Of a stretch of 37,193 bases of DNA, positions 1-11,875 are shown one piece after another. The stretch is from NCBI RefSeq assembly GCF_000150955.2, contig NW_002238030.1:1-37193 (forward strand). The letters are read 5' to 3'. Positions within the stretch are counted from its first letter, which is position 1, and each line of letters begins with the position of its first letter. The notes under the pieces are model-generated. The model made no database searches, had not been told where the DNA came from, and worked only from the letters and a program-made list of their open reading frames with translations. The DNA comes from Phaeodactylum tricornutum CCAP 1055/1. Its lineage: Eukaryota > Bacillariophyta > Bacillariophyceae > Surirellales > Neidiaceae. The translations under genes and the position numbers were made by a program.

Positions 1-60
1 CACTTATGCGCTATCAGCGTTAAGATCCTCCGACGAGGGAAAAAAAATCACAGACTGCAC

Positions 61-645
61 CAATTGCGGACTCTTGACGGACAATAGCTTTAAGCATCTT
101 GAGATACCATTTGCAATGGTGAGTGTGAACAACGTCGATTTAGACAGCTTGTGAATTGCGTGACGGCAACAGACATCATGGACCAGGATTCACAACGTTC
201 GCTGGGAAAAGGCTTCTTCGGAATAATCCTGTCTGGAAAGCTAAAGCAATTCCGTGAATCGGAAAGCATCCATTGTAATCGAACATTTGATTCAAGCCTC
301 CAACAGATAGCACATACGATGCAGCCTTTGCATGTGTACCGGGAGTGGAACGAACTGTTATTCCTCAAATGTTTTAAAGCATACAGTTATGGAGGGACTT
401 AGAAAAGTCCTGCAGAGAATTGGTACAAAGGAGAACGAGATTTGTTTGGCTTTTATGTCATTACGTTGGCGAAGAAGCTAAGGGAATGCGGTGTGTTTGG
501 CGTGTCGAGCGACGAGTCTTTGAACCATGCTACCAAAAATAGGATAGAATGGGAAAACCGAGAAAAAATTGGAGCTGGCATGGTTGAAAATGCAATTTCA
601 CGCTACGCTTGCCCCAGTATAACAGAAACTCAACCCATAGAATAG
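61..645 (+). pseudogene. Relic of a fourth cyclase/PDE copy (PDE C-terminus)
   Basis: This is a decayed copy of the C-terminal part of the PDEase-I domain found intact in the three downstream receptors. Matching blocks occur in order but in shifting frames: LLTDNSFKHL (LLLDDSFKDL in the intact copies), TATDIMDQD (MATDIMDPD), IAHTMQPLHVYREWNE (VAHTMQHWHIYRKWNE), WYKGERDLFGFYV, and LRECGVFGVSSDE (LKECGVFGVSSDE). A stop follows the segment at 399-401 and there are several frame changes, so no protein of this family can be made. The metal-binding HNxxH and HDxxH motifs lie outside what survives. It differs much more from copies A-C than they do from each other, so it escaped the homogenisation seen there. 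The left end runs into the window edge, so more of the relic may lie upstream. Confidence 0.85.
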
Positions 646-1814
646 GTCGATTGATTATTCGAAAGAAATTACCAGCAAGGGTGTCTCTTTTCCTTGATGA
701 ATTGAGCAGAAGACAACATTGGTAATTTATAAGGATTCTGGTGTTTGGTCGATAAAGCTGTCAGGGAAATCTTCATTCGACAAGCACTGGCGGTCGCTAC
801 AGACGAGCAGTTTGCGAACGCGTAGGATCTCGAACCGCATTCTCTTCTTAAGCTCAAACACGACGGTGAAGGTACCTCTATCCCTGTAATAGATCCTTCT
901 AGGGTAAATGGAGGTATGGTAGTCGAATTGGTTTGCTCTGTGATGGGACTAATGACGAAAGTAGCTGGCATGAGCAGCAACAAGATGTCGCCATATCTTC
1001 TCATATGGTATCGAAGGACTCAAAGGTTAGGTTGAACAGCGTTTTTGGGTGTTCTTGAATAGCTCTATTTGTCCAGTGCTTTCATGTATCAATATTTACG
1101 TTGAGTTCCTCTTGATTTTTTTCAAAAAGACTGAAGCAATTTGCAGATCCACATCCTCCCATGTGTAGTCGAAATAAAGTGAGGCCTCGAGTATTGTTAC
1201 GACAACTCCAGACAGAGTCAAAACTGCCTCACAATCTTGCGTAGGATTTTAAATAAACCATTTACTTCTTATAAACATACATTTCCCGGGCAAAAACCAA
1301 TGCTTCACGTGAACTGTAGAAAATTTCCATTTGCAGCGAAAATTTCTACTTCGCCCACAGCCATATAATTCTCGCAACATTTTTTATGGTAGCACACATA
1401 TTGTGATGACTAAAAGTACCGGGATAATCTAACATAAAGTCCATTCCTTGTTTACAGTTCATGCAAATTGTGACCAGCGAACTTCCATCTTGATCCAGCC
1501 TGATTTCTCCGTATAAATGCCCAGAATTTCGGAGTTTCTTTCTATAGACCTTGGTTGGATTTCCAATTACGTTCACAATGACCCGTAAAAACTCCGTACA
1601 GTCAGAGTTAAATTTGTGCGGTATGATTTGAGATGGTTGTCTCGTGGGTCACATTTCTGATATTCCTGTTAATTGCAAATGAAAAATAGCTGGAAGCAGT
1701 GGTAGTGTTCAAAACGAATGACCCAAAGATTTCAAGGAAACCGCAAGATTGTCACAAAACAAGGCGACAAATCTACAAAACACACTCACGGTCAATAATC
1801 AATATCCAACACAA
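646..1814. other. Intergenic, no gene recognised
   Basis: This 1.17 kb stretch between the PDE relic and receptor copy A holds only short open frames on both strands with no recognisable motif. It should contain the promoter of copy A, but I see no sequence I can defend as a core promoter element. Confidence 0.5.
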
Positions 1815-2090
1815 ATGAACGTAAACGACTTCAACAAGGACTATTCCGACGATGATTCAGTATCGGTAGACCTATCTTCGACCGGAACAAATACTGAAAG
1901 TGATCGGCAGGCCAAGTCCGACGAACGCGACGAAACCAAGGAAGTCCAAAGATTGGCTGCTTCGGAGACGGCACACATTCGTTTCTGGCGTTTGGTGGTT
2001 GTGTCTTTGCTACTCATATCAGGTGCCGTGCTTTCAACGTTCACCTACGTTTTCCTTAATGGCGAAGAGAAAGACGACTACGTAGATGCT

Positions 2091-2176
2091 GTAAGTGTCG
2101 ATGGTTAGGCTATGCGTCGCATTTTCACTTTCTTCCGCCAAATTTAAAATCTCAGCAGATCCCCTTTTGACTCCAG
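2091..2176 (+). other. Copy A intron 1
   Basis: A GTAAGT donor follows the VDA codons and a CAG acceptor precedes the TAC TAC codons. It is phase 0 and 86 bp, at the same position as the first introns of B (7818-7908) and C (17442-17526). The intron sequences themselves are not similar. Confidence 0.8.
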
Positions 2177-3178
2177 TACTACCTATTTGCAAACACTGTC
2201 CGTGACATTACACGCTTTCGGGCGGGTAATATGTTTGAGGCCTACCAGGGACTAGGAGAAACGTTGACGGCACACGCGACCAACATGAACTTGACCTTTC
2301 CGTTTGTCTCGTTGCCGATGTTCGAAGTCGCGGGTCGACATACTTTAGCCCAATCGCGCAACGAACTTCTATTTTTTGCGCCGTTTGTCGCGGGTGACCG
2401 AAAAGAGGAATGGGAGCAATATGCTGTTGAGCATCAGGGGTGGCTTGATGAGGGCCGAAAGATTCGACTGGAAGCGGATCAGACCTTACAAGTATCATCC
2501 TTCATCGAAGGCCCTATCCCCACTCGGATTTTTGAGCTTTTAACGGCGGTAGGAGATCTTGATCTATCGCCACTGGGGCGTGACTATCTGGCAGACATCT
2601 CCTGTTCCTTTCACCTCTTCTCTCCAGAATTTCAACGTGCGGTCGTTTGAAAATACGGAATTTGTCATGGACACCATGCGACTATTGAAAAGTACGCTAT
2701 TGCAAACAACATGACATCCGATGAAAGATTTGTCGTCTCACATAGATAGTATTTGGCCAACAAAACAGACTCGGTCTTGACCTGGGTGGAGGACGCGTCA
2801 CGAACCTCAGGAGCAGTATGGAATGAGAAAGACCACGATGCCTTCCATGCTCAATTTGTAACAAGTACCGGTAGTGAGAGTCCTCATGATCGCCCGCATA
2901 CATCAATATACACACCAATTTTTGAGCAACTGGGGAATCGCAATTCCAACATTGTCGGATTTCTTGCGGGAATTACAGCTTTTGATGCCTACTTGGCTGA
3001 TCTGCTCCCCGATAAAGTGAGCGGAATCAATTCCATCTTGGAAAATACTTGCGGACAACAGTAAGTAAAAAAGAAAAGGGGCTACCATTTTGTCTGTGCA
3101 GCAACAATCAATGTATTGAAAAAGCCATATTGCATATTCTCCTACGAATTGACCGGAAACCGCGCGTTGTATCTCGGA

Positions 3179-5554
3179 GACGGTGATCGACACGAAACCG
3201 CCTTCAACCAATACGAAGTCGTCGTTCCCTTCAACGCCTATCGAGACCCCGAGCTCGCTGCCAACACGGACGGGCATTGCCGGTACTCTCTACACATCTA
3301 CCCCAGTCAGCAGTTTGCTCAGGGATACAAGTCCAGCCTTCCCATCGTCTTCACTTCCCTCGTGGCAGCCACCTTCTTCCTCATGGCTCTGACCTTCTTG
3401 GTCTACGACCGCTTCGTCCACCGCCGTAACATCAAAGTGGTTAATGCCGCTGCTCGATCTAACGCCATCGTGTCATCGCTGTTCCCTTCTAATGTCCGTG
3501 ATCGCTTGTTTGAAGATGCCAAGGCAAGAAGCGACGTCAACCAGGCCGCCCACTCTCGTCTCAAGACGTTCCTGCACAATGGTGACTCCTCTGATACCGC
3601 CATCACTGACGAGAATGCGCATCACAGTGACTTCTTCAAGACCAAGCCCATTGCTGAGCTGTTTCCCCATACCACCATCATGTTTGCAGATATCAGCGGC
3701 TTCACGGCATGGAGCTCGTCTCGAGAGCCGGCACAAGTCTTCCAGCTGCTGGAGACCCTGTACCACTCGTTCGACGAGACGGCCAAGAAGCGTCGTGTCT
3801 TCAAAGTCGAGACGGTCGGCGACTGCTACGTTGCCGTTGCTGGACTGCCCGATCCGCGAAAGGATCATGCCGTAGTCATGGCTCGATTTGCCAAGGACTG
3901 CATGCACCAGATGCACTCGCTGACAAGAAAGCTGGAAGTATCTCTAGGCCCGGACACGGCCGACTTGTCCCTACGAATTGGGTTACACAGCGGACCTGTG
4001 ACTGCCGGTGTCCTGCGCGGGGAGCGGTCTCGTTTTCAGCTCTTTGGAGACACCATGAACACGGCAGCAAGGATGGAAAGCAACGGAATTCGCGGTCGCA
4101 TTCAGATCTCGCAGGAGACGTCCGATCTGCTTGCAGATGCTGGCAAGACCCAGTGGTTCGTTGCACGCGAGGATACGATTGTGGCCAAGGGAAAGGGCGA
4201 GCTCAACACGTTCTGGCTTTCAGTGGGAGATGTGGGTAAGGGGAGGTCGACAACCGACACAACGCACAGTAGCGACGATGTTTTTGCGCCCAACAACTAC
4301 AACAGCTCTGTAGCGTTGGATGGTCTGATGACGACCAGTGCCGAGTCAGATCAGCAGGTCTACAACCTCGTTTCGAATAAGACCTCGCGTCTCATCGACT
4401 GGAACGTCGATGTACTATCGCGATTGATCAAACAAATCGTGGCGCGTCGCAAGGCCTCCAAGGTACCAAAGAAGGACTCGTCCAAGCAATACTTCTGTCC
4501 CGGCGACAACCGAGGAGCCGGGACCACGGTCCTGGACGAGGTGACGGAGATTCTGGCTCTGCCGGAGTTCGACGCGGATGCTGCTCGTCGCCAGCAGGAT
4601 CCTGAGAACATCGAGCTAGATGACAGTATCACGTCACAGCTGCAGCAGTACGTGTCCAATGTGTCTGCCATGTACCGGAACAACCCCTTCCACAACTTTG
4701 AGCACGCCTCGCACGTGACCATGTCAGTGGTGAAGCTGTTGTCCCGTATTGTGGCTCCCGTGGATGTGGTGGTGTCGGACGGGAAGAACCAGAAGCGGTC
4801 CTTCGCCTCCAAGCTACACGATCACACGTACGGCATCACGTCGGATCCTCTGACTCAGTTTGCTTGCGTCTTTTCGGCACTCATTCATGACGTCGACCAC
4901 AGTGGAGTTCCCAACGCGCAGCTAGTGAAGGAGAACAGTAAGATTGCTACATTCTACCAGGGGAAAAGTGTTGCCGAGCAGAACTCCGTGGATCTAGCTT
5001 GGGACCTGTTGCTAGACGACAGCTTCAAAGACCTACGAGCCGCCATCTTTGCCACGGACGTGGAGAAGGCCCGGTTCCGACAGCTGGTAGTCAACTCCGT
5101 CATGGCAACGGATATCATGGACCCGGATCTCAAGGCTATTCGTAACGCACGCTGGGAGAAGGCCTTTTCAGCCTTCCCTAATATGCAGGAAGACCTGAAA
5201 GACGTGACAAACCGCAAGGCGACGATTGTAATCGAGCACCTGATCCAGGCCTCCGATGTGGCACACACCATGCAGCACTGGCACATATACCGGAAGTGGA
5301 ATGAGCGACTGTTCCTGGAGCTCTACCAGGCCTACATAGCCGGTCGAGCAGAAAAGAGCCCGGAAACATTTTGGTACAAGGGCGAGCTGGGCTTTTTCGA
5401 CTTTTACATCATTCCACTGGCTATGAAGCTGAAGGAATGCGGTGTATTTGGAGTGTCGAGCGACGAGTATCTGAACTACGCGATGCGCAATCGCAAGGAA
5501 TGGGAAGACCGTGGTCAGGAAGTGGTGCGCGAAATGATGGAAAAGATCAAAGGT
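3179..5554 (+). repeat. Homogenised signalling tract, copy A
   Basis: These 2376 bp align to 8929-11304 (offset 5750) and 18522-20897 (offset 15343) with no insertion or deletion and only scattered base differences. The tract starts about 43 bp inside exon 4 and ends a few codons before the stop. Sequence on either side is far more divergent. It covers the last part of the ectodomain, TM2, the cyclase and the PDE. Confidence 0.9.
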
Positions 5555-5563
5555 GGGACTTGA

Positions 5564-7541
5564 AAGCTTTGGCAATGAAGTAGAAGCTGCAATGTCTTAT
5601 TATTTTTAATATATGGAAAATGTGCTTGTTGCGTTTTTTTGTGGTTTGGTAGTAGGTTGATGAGAATCCGCTTTTTCTGTTCTCATGATTTTCCTTTTAT
5701 CTTGTACCTGCCACTGAACTTGTATAAGATTGAAAATGGACTTGTGGACCAAGGCAATCATATGCGAGGCTCTTTCTGACTGGTGTGGCCTTCGTGTTTA
5801 TGTGCTGAGTAGCGACGCTCCATATGCGGTTTTACTTTACTCCCACCTTGGCATCGGAGTGAGTAGCAGTCTGTAGAGTTCCTGTAGAATGCATATATCC
5901 ATATCCTTGCATCCTTTTTTTACAGCACCAGTAGGGATCTGACTTCCTGTGATTATCCCCTTAACCTTCGCCTTCCATCAAAAAGCCATCACGTTGGTCC
6001 TCCATCAACTTGATATTGCCGTCGGTACCTCGATTTGGCTCGCGACGACAACGGCTGGGAAGGACGTTTTAGGAGCGTCACAGGGTGTGACGACCAGACC
6101 GGACATTCGTCAAGCTATTGTTAAGGGCACGTGGGAGGATGGGCTTACAGGGAGCGTTTTTCCGAAGCATGCTTCGGATATTTGATCGCTTCTACCCTTT
6201 TAGTGTGCGGTTGCTCGTCTCCTGTTAATGTAAGCGACTTGCGCCCATGCGGAACGGTGGGTTTAGCGACATGGCAACGTCCAATGAAATCATAGTCCAG
6301 TCATCGACTGCAGAAGAATGGGTTCCCTTGAACATATCAGATGACCGTAACACTAACATCATCCGTTCTGGAAAAGATAACAAGTATAGCAATCAAAGTA
6401 TTTAAAATATTCAACACGAGTTTCTTTCACTCTATGTCACTTAAAAGGCAAGCGTTGATGGCTCAAACTACAAACTGAGTGTGAGATCTTTCCTCGCCTC
6501 TGATATAAGAAGTATCGTACATTTCGATAAATTCGCGGGTTTATGTAGGTCATTAGACAGTGCAGAAACATAGACGTTCATTGCTTCAAATTGTAAAGGT
6601 GACTTGATCCAATCCCGTTTCAGTTTGGACTCTGCTAGTATGCACAGTCAAAACACATTTCGGACCCGTACGTCCGTTTTCTGGGAATCTCGAAGCCGGA
6701 TATCGGGATCCACATGACAAAAAGTAGAGCCAGCTGCTCCATATCTACTACGGCTCAATGGGCATGCCAAATAGTGGATTAGCAGACAGCTAAACAATAT
6801 ATAAAAGGCAGCTGCATATTGATCCATGGTAGCAAAACATTCCGGAAAAGACAAACTTTTCCGAGTGGGGCGTTTCGATTCGAAAGACAAGAAACGCAAA
6901 GTCTTTCTTTATGTATTCAGTTCACAAGACTACCTACTTCCTAACTACCGATGTGTGTTGGTTTCTTATTGTAAATGACCGGGTTTTTTTTTCGATAGAC
7001 AAAGAAAAGATAGTATTAGGGGTGGAATGACTTTCCTGTCAGATCGGAAATTTATGTGCTACCAGCTTCATGCTAATCTACAATTAGATCCTTACATTGC
7101 TGATCGTTTTACAATTATCGGACACATTTTGTTTTCGCTTGCCTGTCTCTTAAGGTAGTGTCGTGAACGAGGGAACAAAGTTCTCACAAAATTATCTGTA
7201 ACTGTAAGCTAAGTTGGTGGCAAGGAATGCCTCACCGTCTTTAACTGTGAATGCCTTGCGTTGTCTTGGCCCTTGACCAAATCCAATGACTCGCGGGGTC
7301 GCTTTTTTTATTCTAGCACGTCCAACTTATTGTTAAGTGTAAACACGGAATTCAAATCGTAGTTAATTTTAACTGAGACATAGGACATCAGTATGGACTT
7401 AGTGAGGCGGAAAGATCCGTAAAAGGGACCTACTCGTAGCACGGATCACCTGAAGCTCCAGAAAAAACCAAAACCGCCAAATTAATCGAAGAGCCGAGGC
7501 ATATCGCCGTAGGAAGCTTTCATTGACAATAAAAATTAATC
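5564..7541. other. Intergenic, no gene recognised
   Basis: This 2 kb spacer between copies A and B contains short open frames without recognisable motifs, for example 5949-6185 (78 aa), which I would not call a gene. It is not similar by eye to the spacers flanking the other copies. A perfect palindrome at 6161-6178 is listed separately. Confidence 0.5.
6161..6178. repeat. 18-bp perfect palindrome
   Basis: TCCGAAGCATGCTTCGGA equals its own reverse complement. It could form a small cruciform or bind a dimeric protein, but nothing nearby supports a function. Confidence 0.5.
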
Positions 7542-10500
7542 ATGAATCTACGCAGCACCCGCAACGATTTTCGTGACGATGGTTCAGTATCAGTAGACTT
7601 ATCCTCTACGGGAACCAATACCGAAAGTGACCCACAGTTCAAGCCCGACGAACGCGACGAAACCAAGGAAGTCCAAAGATTGGCTTCCTCTGAGACGGCA
7701 CACATTCGTTTCTGGCGCCTGGTAGTTGTGGCTTTGCTGCTCGTATCAGGTGCCGTGCTTTCGACGTTCACCTACGTTTTCCTTAATGGCGAAGAGAAGG
7801 ACGACTATGTCGATGCGGTAAGATCAATCGCCTTTAAGAGGATTGTTGCAGCTGCAATCATCACCCTTCCCTCTTGGACTCACAAAATTGTTGACCTATC
7901 GTTGCTAGTATTTCTTGTTTGCGAACACCATCCGTGATATTACCCGTTTTCGGGCCGAAAACATGTTTGAGGCCTTTCAGTCATTGGGGGAGTCGATTAC
8001 AGCTCACGCGATCGACCAGAATTTGACTTTTCCGTTTGTCTCTTTGCCCATGTTCGAAGTCGCGGGCCGCCACGCCCTATCGCAGTCGCGCACCGAAATT
8101 GTCTTTTACACTCCGTTCGTAACAGGGGATGAAAAGGAGGCGTGGGAGCGGTATGCATGGGAGAACCAAGGTTGGCTTGAAGAGAGTCGCAAGATCAGAC
8201 TAGATAGTGACAAAACGTTGCAAGGAACCTCCTTTATCGAAGCAACTATTCCCTCTCAGATCTTTGAAAGTACAACAGAAACAGCTGCGAACGTGGATAT
8301 TTCTCCTCCAGGTCGGGACTTTTATTCGCCGATTTGGCAGAGTTCACCCGTGCCATTCTTTCCGTCTCTTCAAAATTTTAACCTTCGATCATTTGAAAAC
8401 ACTGAATTCGTCATGAAAACCATGCGGCTGCTAAAAGGTACGAGCTTTGTTACTTGAGAATGGTTGACTGTGAAGAATCGTGATCTCACATAATGCGTCC
8501 ACTATTTTGAATAGACTCTGTCATGTCATGGGTTGAAGATGCATCACTGATTTCGGGGTCTGTGTGGAATGAAAAAGATCATGACGCGTTTCACGCTCAG
8601 TTCGTTACAGGCAGCCCGGATGAGAGCACCTCATTACGACCCCATGCAACCATTTACAACCCAGTACACGAGCAGCTCGGGAACCGCGACTCTGAAATTG
8701 TGGGCTTCGTAACGGGTGTCATTGCCTTTGACGCATACTTGGCTGATCTACTCCCCGATACAGTCAGAGGCATTTACTCAGTGTTGAGGAACACATGTGG
8801 ACAACAGTAAGTTCCGAAATGACATCATGTTTTATCCCTCATATATTTTACGACAATCAACTCAGTAACAACTCTCATATTTCAGATTTTCCTACGAGCT
8901 AACCGGAAATCGCGCTGTGTACCTTGGCGACGGTGATCGACACGAAACCGCCTTCAACCAATACGAAGTCGTCGTTCCCTTCAACGCCTATCGAGACCCC
9001 GAGCTCGCTGCCAACACGGACGGGCATTGCCGGTACTCTCTACACATCTACCCCAGTCAGCAGTTTGCTCAGGGATACAAGTCCAGCCTTCCCATCGTCT
9101 TCACTTCCCTCGTGGCAGCCACCTTCTTCCTCATGGCTCTGACCTTCTTGGTCTACGACCGCTTCGTCCACCGCCGTAACATCAAAGTGGTTAATGCCGC
9201 TGCTCGATCTAACGCTATCGTATCATCGCTGTTCCCTTCTAATGTCCGTGATCGCTTGTTTGAAGATGCCAAGGCAAGAAGCGACGTCAACCAGGCCGCC
9301 CACTCTCGTCTCAAGACGTTCCTGCACAATGGTGACTCCTCTGATACCGCCATCACTGACGACAATGCGCATCACAGTGACTTCTTCAAGACCAAGCCCA
9401 TTGCTGAGCTGTTTCCCCATACCACCATCATGTTTGCAGATATCAGCGGCTTCACGGCATGGAGCTCGTCTCGAGAGCCGGCACAAGTCTTCCAGCTGCT
9501 GGAGACCCTGTACCACTCGTTCGACGAGACGGCCAAGAAGCGTCGTGTCTTCAAAGTCGAGACGGTCGGCGACTGCTACGTTGCCGTTGCTGGACTGCCC
9601 GATCCGCGAAAGGATCATGCCGTAGTCATGGCTCGATTTGCCAAGGACTGCATGCACCAGATGCACTCGCTGACAAGAAAGCTGGAAGTATCTCTAGGCC
9701 CGGACACGGCCGACTTGTCCCTACGAATTGGGTTACACAGCGGACCCGTGACTGCCGGTGTCCTGCGCGGGGAGCGGTCTCGTTTTCAGCTCTTTGGAGA
9801 CACCATGAACACGGCAGCAAGGATGGAAAGCAACGGAATTCGCGGCCGCATTCAAATCTCGCAGGAGACGTCCGATCTGCTTGCAGATGCTGGCAAGACC
9901 CAGTGGTTCGTTGCACGCGAGGATACGATTGTGGCCAAGGGAAAGGGCGAGCTCAACACGTTCTGGCTTTCAGTGGGAGATGTGGGTAAGGGGAGGTCGA
10001 CAACCGACACAACGCACAGTAGCGACGATGTTTTTGCGCCCAACAACTACAACAGCTCTGTAGCGTTGGATGGTCTGATGACGACCAGTGCCGAGTCAGA
10101 TCAGCAGGTCTACAACCTCGTTTCGAATAAGACCTCGCGTCTCATCGACTGGAACGTCGATGTACTATCGCGATTGATCAAACAAATCGTGGCGCGTCGC
10201 AAGGCCTCCAAGGTACCAAAGAAGGACTCGTCCAAGCAATACTTCTGTCCCGGCGACAACCGAGGAGCCGGGACCACGGTCCTGGACGAGGTGACGGAGA
10301 TTCTGGCTCTGCCGGAGTTCGACGCGGACGCTGCTCGTCGCCAGCAGGATCCTGAGAACATCGAGCTAGATGACAGTATCATGTCACAGCTGCAGCAGTA
10401 CGTGTCCAATGTGTCTGCCATGTACCGGAACAACCCCTTCCACAACTTTGAGCACGCCTCGCACGTGACCATGTCAGTGGTAAAGCTGTTGTCCCGTATT

Positions 10501-11322
10501 GTGGCTCCCGTGGATGTGGTGGTGTCGGACGGGAAGAACCAGAAGCGGTCCTTCGCCTCCAAGCTACACGATCACACGTACGGCATCACGTCGGATCCTC
10601 TGACTCAGTTTGCTTGCGTCTTTTCGGCACTCATTCATGACGTCGACCACAGTGGAGTTCCCAACGCGCAGCTAGTGAAGGAGAACAGTAAGATTGCTAC
10701 ATTCTACCAGGGGAAAAGTGTTGCCGAGCAGAACTCCGTGGATCTAGCTTGGGACCTGTTGCTAGACGACAGCTTCAAAGACCTGCGAGCCGCCATCTTT
10801 GCCACGGACGTGGAGAAGGCCCGGTTCCGACAGCTGGTAGTCAACTCAGTCATGGCAACGGATATCATGGACCCGGATCTCAAGGCTATTCGTAACGCAC
10901 GCTGGGAGAAGGCCTTTTCAGCCTCCCCAAATATGCAGGAAGACCTGAAAGACATGACAAACCGCAAGGCGACGATTGTAATCGAGCACCTGATCCAGGC
11001 CTCCGATGTGGCACACACCATGCAGCACTGGCACATATACCGGAAGTGGAATGAGCGACTGTTCCTGGAGCTGTACCAGGCCTACATAGCCGGTCGAGCA
11101 GAAAAGAGCCCGGAAACATTTTGGTACAAGGGCGAGCTGGGCTTTTTCGACTTCTACATCATTCCACTGGCTATGAAGCTGAAGGAATGCGGTGTATTTG
11201 GAGTGTCGAGCGACGAGTATCTGAACTACGCGATGCGCAATCGCAAGGAATGGGAAGACCGTGGTCAGGAAGTGGTGCGCGAAATGATGGAAAAGATCAA
11301 AGGTAGGGTGAAGCGTTATTGA
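7542..11322 (+). CDS. Receptor-type nucleotidyl cyclase / phosphodiesterase, copy B
   Basis: Exons 7542-7817, 7909-8437, 8515-8806 and 8886-11322 give 1177 aa; introns are 70-95 bp with GT-AG ends. The order is a cytosolic acidic N-terminus (1-57), TM1 (about 58-80), an ectodomain (about 81-433) of no family I can name, TM2 (about 434-456) and a class III cyclase (about 540-700). The cyclase has metal Asp551 and Asp595 and transition-state Asn674/Arg678. A PDEase-I domain (about 870-1160) has His885/His889 (HNFEH), His950/Asp951/His954 (HDVDH) and Asp1073. It would make a cyclic nucleotide and degrade it in the same chain, gated by an external signal. Cyclase Glu591 favours GTP, but the partner position normally Cys is Gln667, and the PDE glutamine-switch position is Glu1116. 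cGMP is therefore the likeliest product but not certain. Bifunctional GC/PDE genes respond to sex pheromone in the diatom Seminavis robusta. Confidence 0.9.
8929..11304 (+). repeat. Homogenised signalling tract, copy B
   Basis: This is the second member of the 2376-bp near-identical set (see 3179-5554 and 18522-20897). Against copy C I see about four amino-acid differences by eye over the tract: Asp/Glu in the pre-cyclase linker, Ser/Leu and Met/Thr in the inter-domain linker and early PDE region, and Met/Leu late in the PDE. Synonymous sites are also nearly all identical. Confidence 0.9.
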
Positions 11323-11419
11323 ATTGTCTAAGAAATGCAATGCAATGAGGCAAGGAAGGAGTTTGAAGTGATGAAGAGAGAAATCAATATTCGAGATGAG
11401 CAGGGATGAAAGTTGCACT
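11323..11419 (+). other. 3' flank of copy B before the gap
   Basis: This purine-rich stretch follows the stop codon of copy B. No polyadenylation signal is defensible. Confidence 0.4.
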
Positions 11420-11875
11420 NNNNNNNNNNNNNNNNNNNNNNNNNNNNNNNNNNNNNNNNNNNNNNNNNNNNNNNNNNNNNNNNNNNNNNNNNNNNNNNNN
11501 NNNNNNNNNNNNNNNNNNNNNNNNNNNNNNNNNNNNNNNNNNNNNNNNNNNNNNNNNNNNNNNNNNNNNNNNNNNNNNNNNNNNNNNNNNNNNNNNNNNN
11601 NNNNNNNNNNNNNNNNNNNNNNNNNNNNNNNNNNNNNNNNNNNNNNNNNNNNNNNNNNNNNNNNNNNNNNNNNNNNNNNNNNNNNNNNNNNNNNNNNNNN
11701 NNNNNNNNNNNNNNNNNNNNNNNNNNNNNNNNNNNNNNNNNNNNNNNNNNNNNNNNNNNNNNNNNNNNNNNNNNNNNNNNNNNNNNNNNNNNNNNNNNNN
11801 NNNNNNNNNNNNNNNNNNNNNNNNNNNNNNNNNNNNNNNNNNNNNNNNNNNNNNNNNNNNNNNNNNNNNNNNNNN
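11420..11875. other. Assembly gap (456 N)
   Basis: A continuous run of unknown bases. Open frames crossing it are artefacts. It hides the left boundary of the Copia element that follows. Confidence 0.99.

Larger units (their letters stand above)
1815..5563 (+). pseudogene. Receptor cyclase/PDE copy A, damaged 5' half
   Basis: By alignment with B and C the four exons are 1815-2090, 2177-2691, 2769-3060 and about 3136-5563. The ATG at 1815 gives a cytosolic N-terminus and TM1 matching B and C; the open frame extends upstream only from a non-ATG codon. Exon 4 is fully open and carries the end of the ectodomain, TM2, cyclase (FADISGF, ETVGDCY, GDTMNTAARME) and PDE (HNFEH, HDVDH). Two defects lie upstream. 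Near 2585-2590 exon 2 lacks 11 bases that B and C have (between GRD and WQ), shifting the frame to a stop at 2648-2650. The intron 3 acceptor reads CAT at 3133-3135 where B and C read CAG. A full receptor is therefore unlikely. An N-terminally shortened protein using the intact exon 4 cannot be excluded, but there is no ATG between the acceptor and TM2. Confidence 0.8.

Noticed and set aside
669-1004. 111-aa reverse frame in the spacer before copy A
   Set aside because: No domain, no family resemblance, overlapping frames of similar length are expected by chance.
3473-3916. 147-aa reverse-strand frame repeated in all three receptor copies (also 9223-9666 and 18816-19259)
   Set aside because: It is preserved only because exon 4 itself is nearly identical; it is antisense to the cyclase domain and shows no domain.
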